Made by a program: the position numbers and the translations under genes
The notes under the pieces: model-generated
Seen by the model: the letters and a program-made list of their open reading frames with translations, nothing else
The model's database searches: none
What the model was told of the DNA's origin: nothing
Part shown: one piece after another, positions 40,735 to 48,777 of the stretch
Layout of the letters: every line of letters starts with the position of its first letter
Position numbering within the stretch: the first letter of the stretch is position 1
Source: JAJRQY01 sp965224435
GTDB lineage: Bacteria; Actinomycetota; Acidimicrobiia; Acidimicrobiales; SZUA-35
NCBI GenBank assembly: GCA_965224435.1
Contig: OZ245048.1
Span: 2,976,001-3,040,000, forward strand
Length of the DNA: 64,000 nt
Direction: 5' to 3'

Positions 40735-41351
40735 TCGAGAATAGGTCCTGCGTGCTCCAGCGCCATCTCCAGGCTACGGAAGGCCCGCGCTCGATGGCTG
40801 AGCTCCTGTTTTTGTTCCCTACTCATTTGGGCGAAGGTTCGTCCTTCACCTTCATCAGGAGCAAAGACTGGGTCATAGCCAAAACCGTGCTCGCCCGCTG
40901 GCTCAGCAGTGATGGCACCAGAAACGCTGCCCTCGCCGGTCACGCCAGAGCCATCAGGAAGAATGAGGGCAACTACCGTACGAAACTCGGCCACCCGGTC
41001 CTCTTCGGCCACATCAGCGAGCTCACCGAGCAACTTCTCGACATTGTCTTGGTAGCTGGCGTCTACGCCGGCGTACCGGGCACTGAAGACCCCCGGCCGC
41101 CCATCGAGTGCTGCCACGAATAGTCCGGTGTCATCAGCCAAGGCAGCACATCCGGAGAACTCAGCAATTTCTGTCGCCTTCTTCACCGAGTTGCCTTCCA
41201 AGGTGTCCTGATCCTCAATGGTCTCGGGGGCATCAACGGGGCGCGGAAGCACCTCGAAACGCTCCCCAAGAAGCCGGACCAGGTCAGCAACCTTGTCCGG
41301 GTTAGCTGATGCCACTACCAGTTTTGGCTTCACGGACAGTTCTGGTGTCAC
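40731..41351 (-). CDS. rdgB: XTP/dITP diphosphatase (non-canonical purine NTP pyrophosphatase)
   Basis: 206 residues of the HAM1/RdgB family, removing ITP and XTP from the nucleotide pool. Motifs: VVASANPDKVADL, LADDTGLFV, PGVFSARYAG, GEHGFGYDPVF and the end LSHRARAF. It overlaps rph by four bases (ATGA), so the two are translationally coupled. Confidence 0.95.
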   Translation of the reverse strand: MTPELSVKPKLVVASANPDKVADLVRLLGERFEVLPRPVDAPETIEDQDTLEGNSVKKATEIAEFSGCAALADDTGLFVAALDGRPGVFSARYAGVDASYQDNVEKLLGELADVAEEDRVAEFRTVVALILPDGSGVTGEGSVSGAITAEPAGEHGFGYDPVFAPDEGEGRTFAQMSREQKQELSHRARAFRSLEMALEHAGPILD

Positions 41352-42064
41352 GGACGCTGTGCCCGCTCGGCCGGAGGAGTACCGAGAACGGCCTTTTGCG
41401 CCTCAACAATGGAAGCAATTCCACCTTCGGCAAGATCGAGGAGGGTATTGAGCTCATCGCGGCTGAAGACTGCTCCTTCGGCGGTGCCTTGAACTTCAAC
41501 CAGGCCAGCGCTTCCGGTCATGACCACATTCATGTCGACCTCGGCACCGGCATCTTCGATATAGGGAAGGTCGAGACGACACTCACCCTCAATAATGCCA
41601 ACGCTGATGGCGGCAACGTGATCGACCAGTGGATTCTTGGACAGGCCAAGACGAGTGATGGCGTCATGTAGGGCAACAAAGCCGCCACAAATGGATGCGG
41701 TGCGAGTTCCACCATCAGCCTGTAAAACATCACAGTCGACCGTGATGGAGCGTTCTCCGAGCAGTTTCATGTCACACACGGCCCGCAGGCTGCGGCCGAT
41801 CAGTCGCTGGATTTCCTGGTCTCGCCCCGATGTGCGGCGGCGGATTCGCTCAGGGCTTGAGCCGGGCAGCATGTTGTACTCAGCGGTGACCCAACCCTTG
41901 CCACTATTGCGCATCCAGCGAGGGACGTCTTCCTGAATAGACGCTGTACACAAGACGTGGGTTCGACCGAACTTCACCAGGACCGAACCGTCGGCCATAT
42001 CGGTGAAATCTCGTTCGAAGCTCATGGGACGAAGTTCGTCCGTTGCTCGTCCGTCAGGTCGCAT
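41348..42064 (-). CDS. rph: Ribonuclease PH
   Basis: 238 residues from ATG 42064 (RPDGRATDELRPMSFERDFT is the typical start); longer starts at 42085 or 42091 exist. Phosphorolytic 3'-end trimming of tRNA. RNase PH motifs RTSGRDQEIQRLIGRSLRA, DVLQADGGTRTASI and GTAEGAVFSRDEL are present. It overlaps murI by 11 bases and rdgB by four. Confidence 0.95.
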   Translation of the reverse strand: MRPDGRATDELRPMSFERDFTDMADGSVLVKFGRTHVLCTASIQEDVPRWMRNSGKGWVTAEYNMLPGSSPERIRRRTSGRDQEIQRLIGRSLRAVCDMKLLGERSITVDCDVLQADGGTRTASICGGFVALHDAITRLGLSKNPLVDHVAAISVGIIEGECRLDLPYIEDAGAEVDMNVVMTGSAGLVEVQGTAEGAVFSRDELNTLLDLAEGGIASIVEAQKAVLGTPPAERAQRP

Positions 42065-42869
42065 GTGGGTTCCATCTTTCTGCATTGACAAGTTCTGGTC
42101 CTAGGAGTCTGCTGCCTACGGCGGCAAAAGCTCGCACATCTCCCGAAGAAATGAACTGATGAGTCCCGACTCGGTCTTGTTCAGGATGAGCCAGCACCGA
42201 TTCAGCCAGATCATGGGCCAGGGCAAATGCAGTTTCCTCGGCTGAGGAGATGAGTAGAACCGATGGGCCCATGACCTGGCTAATGGTGCGGGCTAGGAAC
42301 GGATAGTGGGTGCAGCCGAGAAGTAGCGTGTCGACCCCGGCTTCCATGACCGGCGTGAGCAGCCGCTCGGCGAGGACCTCGACTTGCGGGCCTTCCGTTG
42401 TACCCCGTTCAACGAATTCGACAAAACCGGGGCAGGCGCAGGTGGTGAGGTCGACAAGAGGGTCCGCATGAAGCATCGCTGACTGGTAGGCGCCAGAGTC
42501 CATGGTGGCCACCGTGCCAATGACCCCAACATGCCCGGACTCGGACGCGGCAAGGACAGAGCGAACACCCGGCTCGATCACACCGACGACGGGAATTTGC
42601 AAGACCTGCCGCAAGTCCTCCAAGGCAGCCGCAGTGGCCGTATTGCAGGCAACCACCAAGACCTTGATGTCGAACTTGTCAACCAAGAACTGGCCGATTT
42701 CGAGAGAGAACTCTCGAACCTGGTCAATGGGGCGAGCCCCATAGGGATAACGAGCGGTGTCACCGAGGTAGACCAGATCCTCTTCCGGGAGCAGGTCAAT
42801 GATCGCCCGAGCCACGGTGAGCCCGCCGAATCCGCTGTCGAACATCCCGATCGGTCGGCGGTCCATCAC
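42054..42869 (-). CDS. murI: Glutamate racemase
   Basis: 271 residues. Supplies D-glutamate for peptidoglycan. Both catalytic cysteines are visible (VACNTATAAA; LLGCTHYPFL) with the N-terminal IGMFDSGFGGLTV and YPYGARP. Two adjacent ATG codons are possible starts. First of three overlapping genes murI-rph-rdgB. Confidence 0.96.
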   Translation of the reverse strand: MMDRRPIGMFDSGFGGLTVARAIIDLLPEEDLVYLGDTARYPYGARPIDQVREFSLEIGQFLVDKFDIKVLVVACNTATAAALEDLRQVLQIPVVGVIEPGVRSVLAASESGHVGVIGTVATMDSGAYQSAMLHADPLVDLTTCACPGFVEFVERGTTEGPQVEVLAERLLTPVMEAGVDTLLLGCTHYPFLARTISQVMGPSVLLISSAEETAFALAHDLAESVLAHPEQDRVGTHQFISSGDVRAFAAVGSRLLGPELVNAERWNPHAT

Positions 42870-43061
42870 GAAAGCCTATGCGGCCCATGAGTGGAACTAC
42901 CCGTTCACTGGATTCCAAGCGAAGAGTGACCCTATGTTCACTCTCAGTACTTCGACCGGCGGCCCACTGGGACAGTTCTTGACCGGGGGCCGACGGTCGA
43001 ACAAGGTTTTGGGGATGGTCGTTACGAACGCCTGGCCCGTGGCAATTCGTCGACAACCAGC

Positions 43062-44072
43062 TCAGAAGTAGATCAGTTCGTCAAGCTTCTTGGCCGCTTG
43101 GGCGATGTCACTCTCTCCCAGCTCACTGCTATAGACCCCCGTCGAAAGATACTTCCAAGCCCCGTCACTCACGAGGAATACGATGGTCGCCACATCTAGC
43201 CTGTCTGGCTGGAGCTTGTCCGCGTCGATCGGGTTTGCGGGCAACCGCTCGGCCACCTTGATGGCTCCGGCTAACGCAGCGCCGGCGGATATCCCCGCGA
43301 AGACTCCTGTCTCCAGCATCATTCTACGGGCCCAGTAGATGGATTCTGTCGGCCGAACAATGCGTTTGCCGTCCAGCAGGTCAGTTCCGCCCCACTTGTC
43401 AAAGATCGGTGGGACATAGCCATCATCAAGACTGCGGAGGCCCTCGACCGTTTCGCCGCTCGGAGGTTCAACCGCATAGAGCTTGATGCCAGGTCGCTTC
43501 TCCTTCAGATAGGAACCGACCCCCATCAAGGTGCCACTTGTCCCGAGGCCAGCGACGAAGTGAGTGATGTCAGGAACGTCCGCCAGTATCTCTGGGCCGG
43601 TTCCCTCATAGTGGGCCAGCGGATTCGCTTCATTCCCATATTGGTAGAGGAAGACCCAGCTCGGATTCTCCTCGGATAAACGTCGCGCCATTCGGACCGC
43701 ACCATTGGAGCCTTCACCTCCAGGCGAAGGAAGAATCTCTGCCCCGTACGCCTCCAGAACTTGGCGGCGTTCTTCAGTAACACTCTCTGGCAAAACAATC
43801 TTGAGCTGATAGCCACGTTGGGCGCAGATCATGGCCAGGGCAATGCCCGTGTTGCCCGATGACGGCTCGATCACTATCCGGCCGGGGACGAGTTCGCCTG
43901 TTACCTCTGCAGCATCCACCATGGCCAAAGCGATCCGATCTTTCACGCTCCCAGTCGGATTGTGGTTTTCTAGCTTGGCCAGTATTCGCACGTCGGGATT
44001 CGGACTGAGTTGACTGACATCGATCATTGGCGTTTTGCCGATCAGGTCAACCATCGATTGCACAACGACCAC
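43062..44072 (-). CDS. cysM: Cysteine synthase, CysM type
   Basis: 336 residues, or 330 from a second in-frame ATG at 44054. PLP enzyme of the cysteine synthase family. PLP lysine in NPTGSVKDRIAL, substrate loop PSSGNTGIAL, phosphate loop GLGTSGTLMGVG. In M. tuberculosis CysM uses O-phosphoserine and the thiocarboxylated carrier CysO. Here the cysO and mec homologues lie directly upstream, so the same chemistry is likely. Confidence 0.93.
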   Translation of the reverse strand: MVVVQSMVDLIGKTPMIDVSQLSPNPDVRILAKLENHNPTGSVKDRIALAMVDAAEVTGELVPGRIVIEPSSGNTGIALAMICAQRGYQLKIVLPESVTEERRQVLEAYGAEILPSPGGEGSNGAVRMARRLSEENPSWVFLYQYGNEANPLAHYEGTGPEILADVPDITHFVAGLGTSGTLMGVGSYLKEKRPGIKLYAVEPPSGETVEGLRSLDDGYVPPIFDKWGGTDLLDGKRIVRPTESIYWARRMMLETGVFAGISAGAALAGAIKVAERLPANPIDADKLQPDRLDVATIVFLVSDGAWKYLSTGVYSSELGESDIAQAAKKLDELIYF

Positions 44073-44078
44073 GGAGGA

Positions 44079-44357
44079 TCAGCCCCCGGCGACCGCTGGC
44101 AAGATGGCGACTTCGTCACCCTGAACCACTGGCGTTTCCAACTTCTCCAAGAACCTGATGTCTTCATCATTGAGGTAGATGTTGATGAACTTGCGAACAC
44201 TTCCGTCGCCATCAAGCAGGTTGGACTCCAGCCCCGGATAGTCAGCGACTAGGCCACTGACAATTTCGCCGACGGTGCTGCCATCAATACTGACAGATGA
44301 TTGCCCGTTCGCTTGGGGGCGTAGGACGGTCGGGAGACGAACACTGATGGCTGACAT
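44079..44357 (-). CDS. cysO: Ubiquitin-like sulfur carrier protein (CysO/MoaD/ThiS family)
   Basis: 92 residues with beta-grasp fold features and the required C-terminal diglycine (ILPAVAGG), the same ending as mycobacterial CysO. It would be thiocarboxylated at its C terminus and deliver sulfide to CysM. Genes on both sides (cysM after it, mec before it) make CysO more likely than MoaD. GAGG lies upstream of the ATG. Confidence 0.92.
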   Translation of the reverse strand: MSAISVRLPTVLRPQANGQSSVSIDGSTVGEIVSGLVADYPGLESNLLDGDGSVRKFINIYLNDEDIRFLEKLETPVVQGDEVAILPAVAGG

Positions 44358-44407
44358 GGGGACCTCTGAGGTGAATTGTTGACAAACCAGACACGAATAG
44401 TCAGGTA

Positions 44408-44914
44408 TTAGTCCTTCAACATGACCCGCTCTTCAACTATTCCCGCCATGGTCAACGAATCCGTTTCATCACCATTGACGCGAAAACTTCTCAGTTCGGG
44501 GTATCCCCAAGCAAGCGAGACGATGGCCCAATGCCAGCTAGGCGGCACCAGAGGCTTGATTGCTTCAGCCACATCGGTCGACGATGGGTAGGCCGCAGTG
44601 TGGGTGTGAGAATGCACAACACCGACGACTTCCAACCCAGCATCATCGGCAGCGCGCTCGGCCTTCATGTACCCCACCGGATCCAGTTGGAAGATTCGAG
44701 ATGAGTGGGCGGCGTTAAGAATCGGCACAAACTCCCTAATGGGCTGGTCGAGGCTTGGCGGGTCGAGGTATGGCGGGCCGAGGCTTGACTGGTCAAGATC
44801 TGACCCAATGTTGTTGGACGACTCGGCCAGCAACAGGCCGCAGGCTTCCAGCGGATAGACCTTCCAAGCCTCGGCCAAAATCTCCATCCACGATTGACGA
44901 CTCAGCGAGAGCAT
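44408..44914 (-). CDS. mec: JAMM-type metalloprotease, Mec+
   Basis: 168 residues. Zinc motif VVHSHTHTAAYPSSTD (HxH...D) and the upstream Glu in YPLEACGLLL identify a JAMM/MPN+ peptidase. In M. tuberculosis Mec+ releases cysteine from the CysO-cysteine adduct. An inserted Pro/Leu/Asp-rich segment (DQSSLGPPYLDPPSLDQP) encoded by short repeats lies between the Glu and the His motif. Divergent from smpB across 23 bases. Confidence 0.92.
   Translation of the reverse strand: MLSLSRQSWMEILAEAWKVYPLEACGLLLAESSNNIGSDLDQSSLGPPYLDPPSLDQPIREFVPILNAAHSSRIFQLDPVGYMKAERAADDAGLEVVGVVHSHTHTAAYPSSTDVAEAIKPLVPPSWHWAIVSLAWGYPELRSFRVNGDETDSLTMAGIVEERVMLKD
44752..44812 (-). repeat. 15-bp degenerate tandem repeat in mec
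   Basis: About four imperfect 15-base units of the form GTCGAGGCTTGGCGG on the plus strand, encoding the LD(Q/P)P-type insertion of the Mec+ homologue. Reading frame is kept. Confidence 0.6.
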
Positions 44915-44937
44915 TCGACAACGGTATCCTCAATCTG

Positions 44938-45402
44938 ATGTCGGTAAAGATGGTGGCAACTAACAAGACAGCGCGACGGAACTACCACATCACCGAAACC
45001 TATGAAGCTGGTATTGCCTTACGTGGTGTCGAAGTGAAGTCACTGCGCGAGTCAAAGGTTCAGCTCAACGACGCCTATGCCCGTTTTGAAGACGGCCAAC
45101 TGTGGCTTGTCGGCCTGAATATCGCCCAGTATTCGCGAGCGAGTGTGCAGGGGTCGGCTGAATCCACCCGTAAGCGGAAGCTTTTGATGCACCGGCACGA
45201 GTTGGATCGGATCTCTTCCAAGGTCAACCAAGGTCAGCTAACGCTGGTGCCGATGGCCATCTATTTCAAGGGCAGTCGAGCCAAGATCGAACTTGGCTTG
45301 GGCAAGGGACTGAAAACCGTCGACAAGCGTCAGATGATTGCCAAGCGAGATGCCGATCGCGATGCCCGACGAGAGCTTTCCGATCGCACTCGGCGCCAGT
45401 AG
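44938..45402 (+). CDS. smpB: SsrA-binding protein
   Basis: 154 residues. Binds tmRNA and brings it to stalled ribosomes. Motifs: NYHITETYEAGIALRGVEVKS, KLLMHRHELDRI, GQLTLVPMAIYFKG and the basic tail (RQMIAKRDADRDARRELS). ATG 44938 is preferred; another at 44950 is possible. The longer upstream frame is antisense to mec. No tmRNA gene is visible next to it. Confidence 0.95.
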   Translation: MSVKMVATNKTARRNYHITETYEAGIALRGVEVKSLRESKVQLNDAYARFEDGQLWLVGLNIAQYSRASVQGSAESTRKRKLLMHRHELDRISSKVNQGQLTLVPMAIYFKGSRAKIELGLGKGLKTVDKRQMIAKRDADRDARRELSDRTRRQ

Positions 45403-45443
45403 GACCCGAGGCTGACCAAATACGCTCAGCTTGATTCGGGTCC
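45402..45443. terminator. Hairpin between convergent smpB and esterase genes
   Basis: GGACCCGA (45402-45409) pairs with TCGGGTCC (45436-45443), with an inner GCTGA/TCAGC. It begins at the smpB stop codon and lies 12 bases beyond the esterase stop. No U-tract. Confidence 0.6.
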
Positions 45444-45454
45444 GCTACAAAATC

Positions 45455-46564
45455 TTAGTTGAGCGTGTGTTCGCTAAAGAACTTCCAACTCAGCTTGGTG
45501 GCATTGACGTCCTCAGTTGTCTTGCCCAAGAATGCCGTGAGCAGCGGACCGATGGGCGAGCCGGGCCAGGTGTGTCCCCCACCGGCAATCTCATAGAAAC
45601 TCATCGGTGTGTCACCGTCGCAATCGACATAATCGAAGCGGCTAACTTCATCGGAGATGATCTCTACGTCTGGCTCGGGACTACATCCAGCATCGGCAGC
45701 AAACTCGGCGAACTCTTCGGGCATGACCTGATCGAAGAAGCCGTCCACCCCTTCGCCCAGAGTGCTAGTTCCGCCAGAGAAGGGAACGACCTTGTCGTTG
45801 GTTCCGTGGAAGGCCAAGAATGGGACATCTCGACTGGGTTCGCAACCCTCGAAGTGGCTAACTCCAGCTATGGATGAGGCCGCAGCGATCCGATCAGCCA
45901 GCTCACATACAAGACGACTGGTGAAGAAGCCTCCGTTTGACATGCCGGTGGAATAAATGCGGTTGGCGTCGCCGCAGTACTCCTCAGTCATCAGATCGAT
46001 CAGCTCGGAGGCATAGGCCAGATCATCTCGGTCAGGAATGTCGGTCTGGTTCAACTCCCAAGATGCCCCTCGGCCCGGAATGTTCAATCCGGTTGGATGC
46101 ACAACAATGAATCCTTCACTCTTGGCCAAGGCCTCATAGTCGGTGAGGGCGACCTGTTGAATCCCCGTCGATCCCAAGCCGTGGAAGTCCAATACAACGG
46201 GTGTCGGCTGGCCATCCTCAAACGCCGAGGGAATGTAGATCCGTGTCTCGTAACTATTGCCGCCAGAACTGACGGTGATCGTGCTGGCTCCGGGTTCGAG
46301 TCCAGGGCAGGAGGGAGCGAGCGTTGTCAATGTTGTGGCTGCCGCAGTTGTTGTCGTCGTTGACTCGGTTGTTGGGGCCTGAGTCGTAGCCGATTCAGTT
46401 GTTGGGGGCGCGGTTGCGGCCGTGGTTGGAAGACTCGTTGATGTCGATGATGCAGGTACGACGGCTGAAGCTTCGTCCGGTCCGAGCTCACCCTTGCCAC
46501 CGCAGGACGCCGCCAGCAACATCATGGCAGCGACATACGCCAGCATCGATGAGCGGGGCTTCAT
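45455..46564 (-). CDS. Lipoprotein esterase, LpqC/polyhydroxybutyrate depolymerase family
   Basis: 369 residues from ATG 46564. Lipoprotein signal with lipobox (LLAASC), a Thr/Ser/Pro-rich linker of about 55 residues (SATTQAPTTESTTTTTAAAT), then an alpha/beta-hydrolase domain: oxyanion region VVLDFHGLGSTG, nucleophile Ser in GMSNGGFFTS, Asp region FLAFHGTNDKVVPF, His in GGGHTWPGSP. Likely a surface esterase acting on short-chain polyester or feruloyl-type esters; the substrate is not known. The longer frame upstream to 47029 overlaps the globin gene and was not used. Confidence 0.88.
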   Translation of the reverse strand: MKPRSSMLAYVAAMMLLAASCGGKGELGPDEASAVVPASSTSTSLPTTAATAPPTTESATTQAPTTESTTTTTAAATTLTTLAPSCPGLEPGASTITVSSGGNSYETRIYIPSAFEDGQPTPVVLDFHGLGSTGIQQVALTDYEALAKSEGFIVVHPTGLNIPGRGASWELNQTDIPDRDDLAYASELIDLMTEEYCGDANRIYSTGMSNGGFFTSRLVCELADRIAAASSIAGVSHFEGCEPSRDVPFLAFHGTNDKVVPFSGGTSTLGEGVDGFFDQVMPEEFAEFAADAGCSPEPDVEIISDEVSRFDYVDCDGDTPMSFYEIAGGGHTWPGSPIGPLLTAFLGKTTEDVNATKLSWKFFSEHTLN

Positions 46565-46720
46565 GGATGATGAGGAACAAGGCACGGCAATGATCTTGCC
46601 TGATATTTTCGATGATGAGTCCTCACCACTCCGATTCGTGGCTGAGCCAGGGTGACGCCAGACCACCTCAAACGTTCCCTTGTTGTTCCAGACTTGCCCG
46701 TTTGACGGTAGAAAGGGTCG

Positions 46721-47167
46721 GTGCGTGTCACCATGCGGTCTACCCCGAATCCAGATCCTGCTGACGGGAGAGAGAGCCAGAGTGGTCTCCCCGACATCGA
46801 CACCCCGGAACGACTTGAAGCATTCTTGCGAGACTTTTATCAAGACGTTGCTCAGGATCTTTTGCTTGGCCCGATGTTCAATGAAGTAGCTCAAGTCAAT
46901 TGGCATGAGCACATCCCCAAGATCGCCGGCTTCTGGAATCGCTTCTTGTTTGGGATCCGCGGCTATGACGGCAACCCGATGGCTGCCCACTTCCATATCC
47001 ATGGCCAGCGACCCTTTACCTCGGCTCACTTTGTTCGCTGGTTAGAACTGTTCCACGACGCACTGGATGCCAACTGGCAGGGCGAGAACGTCGACCGCAT
47101 GAAGCATCTGGCCCAGAACGTGGCCAAGGTACATAGCAAGCAGCTGGACCTAGCTCTTCCCGACTAG
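46721..47167 (+). CDS. Group III truncated haemoglobin
   Basis: 148 residues or slightly fewer depending on start (GTG/ATG near 46721-46733). Helices with YQDVAQDLLLGPMFNEVAQ, WHEHIPKIAGFWNRFLFG and the proximal-His/F-helix segment HFHIHGQRPFTSAHFVRWLELF follow the group III family. Possible roles are nitric oxide or oxygen chemistry; with a nitrate respiration operon in the genome, NO detoxification is a fair hypothesis. Confidence 0.88.
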   Translation: MRVTMRSTPNPDPADGRESQSGLPDIDTPERLEAFLRDFYQDVAQDLLLGPMFNEVAQVNWHEHIPKIAGFWNRFLFGIRGYDGNPMAAHFHIHGQRPFTSAHFVRWLELFHDALDANWQGENVDRMKHLAQNVAKVHSKQLDLALPD

Positions 47168-47208
47168 AACGCCCAATAGTGTCGCCAGGTTGCACACACG
47201 CGGCTCGG

Positions 47209-47655
47209 CTAGGTCAGGCTCGACTTTACGAGCTCAGCAACCTTGCGGCCATCGGCCCGGCCGGCAACCTTGGCGTTCACGGCCTTCATTGCTTGACCCA
47301 TATCCGCCTTGGCACTGAGCCCTTCTTCGGCAAGCGTGGCTGCGACTAGTGAGGCCAGATCATCATCGGACAAGCGCTCTGGCAGATAGGACTCGAGGAT
47401 TTTACCTTCGGCCCGCTCGTCGGCCGCTTTCTCGTCTCGACCCGCAGCATCAAACGCTTCGGCCGCTTCAACGCGACGCTTCGCTTGGGCGGCAATAACC
47501 TTCTCGACCCCGGCGTCATCCAAAGTCTTGGCGCCCTTGCCGGACACTTCCTGTTCTTGCACGGCGGCAATGATCGATCGAAGGGTGCGCAGACTCAAGG
47601 CATCACGAGCCTTCATTGCTGTCTTCAGATCGTCTCGAATGGTGTCAATCAACAT
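47209..47655 (-). CDS. GatB/YqeY-domain protein
   Basis: 148 residues, YqeY family: DTIRDDLKTAMKARDALSLRTLRSI at the start and YLPERLSDDDLASLV ... DMGQAMKAVNAKVAGRADGRKVAELV toward the end. The domain is shared with the tail of GatB and binds tRNA-like elements; the free-standing protein has no firmly assigned role. Complete length. Confidence 0.93.
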   Translation of the reverse strand: MLIDTIRDDLKTAMKARDALSLRTLRSIIAAVQEQEVSGKGAKTLDDAGVEKVIAAQAKRRVEAAEAFDAAGRDEKAADERAEGKILESYLPERLSDDDLASLVAATLAEEGLSAKADMGQAMKAVNAKVAGRADGRKVAELVKSSLT

Positions 47656-47751
47656 GATTGTTCACGCTAGCCGACCGCAACCGCATCACCGGGCATTTTG
47701 CCGCTCTCGGCGACCCACCACGCTCTCGGACTCGCCATGACCAAGAGGCGA

Positions 47752-48078
47752 TCAGCCTTGGGCTTGTAGCTCCATAGCTGACTGGACAGATCCCAGGGCT
47801 CCAAGAACGAGGGATTCCAGTTCGTGGTCCATCGATCCATCGTGGTCTGAAGCAAGCTGGTTTGAGCCAAGATCGTGCAAGTCGCCCATGACGTCACCGA
47901 TCAGGCGACGGAAGGACTCATCGGTGGCAGAGTCATGAGCGTTTTGTAGCCAACGCTGGCAGAGCTCCAAGGAGACCCGGGTCTCGGTGAGGTCGATGAC
48001 CAGTTGATCAAGCTCGGTACGACCGAAGTCTGGTTGGCTTGGATGGTTTAGCTGCTGCTGGCTCACGATTGTCTCCAC
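47752..48078 (-). CDS. Small hypothetical protein
   Basis: 108 residues, acidic, mostly helical, with segments LDQLVIDLTETRVSLELCQRW and FRRLIGDVMGDLHDLGSNQL suggesting a small helical bundle. No signal peptide or membrane segment. I do not recognise it. Coding potential is judged from its length and lack of a competing frame. Confidence 0.5.
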   Translation of the reverse strand: METIVSQQQLNHPSQPDFGRTELDQLVIDLTETRVSLELCQRWLQNAHDSATDESFRRLIGDVMGDLHDLGSNQLASDHDGSMDHELESLVLGALGSVQSAMELQAQG

Positions 48079-48480
48079 ACATATCTCATTTGGAATGACC
48101 GATCATTGCTCTGACTGGTCTCTGACTGGCTTTGTTCGCCCTCCATCGGCATAGGTCGTTTGACCTATGAGCGTTTCCAAGAGATTCTTTTGAATTTCTT
48201 CAGAGCGGCTGGATGACCGCAAACCACGACTCCGGAGCTGCTGGGTCGTGGGACTCATTGGGCTAGACCCGCCGAGGAAAGCGCTCAAGGCTGGGTCTCA
48301 TCAGCCGACACTCACCTCATCGAATACCTCGCGATCCAAAAGGGTCGGAGCTTTGGCCGGTCGTCCCACGCGCGTCCCACTAGGTGACGAACCCTTGATG
48401 GGACGAGGGTCGGATTATCTATTTGCATCCGGGGCCAACACTGGCTGCACGGAGTCGCTCGCACAATATTGGAGAATCCC
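48079..48480. other. Mostly unassigned intergenic stretch
   Basis: Contains the doubtful minus-strand frame described next and, at its right end, the ribosome site of the short peptide gene. No RNA gene or clear promoter was recognised. Confidence 0.5.
48103..48258 (-). CDS. Doubtful small protein
   Basis: 51 residues from ATG 48258, basic and Ser-rich at the start (LRSRGLRSSSRSEEIQKNLL). No family recognised and no good ribosome site; it may not be a gene. Confidence 0.2.
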   Translation of the reverse strand: MSPTTQQLRSRGLRSSSRSEEIQKNLLETLIGQTTYADGGRTKPVRDQSEQ

Positions 48481-48582
48481 ATGAAGATCGCCCGTCGCCT
48501 TACCATCTCCGCCGCACTCGCCATCGGTGCTATTGCCGGCCTTCCAGTCGTCGCCAGTGCGACGGGCAATTGGGTTTCCTAA
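48481..48582 (+). CDS. 33-residue secreted peptide
   Basis: GGAGAA lies four bases before the ATG. The product begins MKIARRLTISAALAIGAIAG, a textbook signal peptide with a likely cleavage after VASA, leaving only about five residues (TGNWVS). A strong intrinsic terminator lies 100 bases downstream, so a short transcript is likely. It could be a secreted signalling or leader peptide, or the stump of a longer secreted protein cut by a mutation at TAA 48580. Confidence 0.5.
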   Translation: MKIARRLTISAALAIGAIAGLPVVASATGNWVS

Positions 48583-48682
48583 ACGAGTTCTCTGGCCGGT
48601 CCGCCGGTCACATTCTCTGTTCAACACGGCAGACCGGGTCCCTCTTGACGGCGGCGCTCGTCTTGCCCTGATGAACAGATAT

Positions 48683-48718
48683 GCGAACCGCTCCTTCGGG
48701 GGCGGTTCGCTTCTTTTT
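48683..48718 (+). terminator. Intrinsic terminator
   Basis: GCGAACCGC pairs perfectly with GCGGTTCGC around a C/G-rich loop and is followed by TTCTTTTT. It ends the short transcript that carries the 33-residue peptide, and lies about 60 bases beyond the end of the convergent BTAD regulator. Confidence 0.9.
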
Positions 48719-48777
48719 GCGGTGATGAGTCTGCTCCCAAATGGCGAGACCGGAATCAAGCCGCAAGAACAGACCGG

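Noticed and set aside
40290..41123. 277-codon plus-strand frame covering the rRNA upstream region and rdgB
   Set aside because: Mostly antisense to rdgB, with no domain. The SCO6745-like fragment is in another frame.
45403..45454. tmRNA gene after smpB
   Set aside because: Too short and no tRNA-Ala-like ends; only a hairpin is present.
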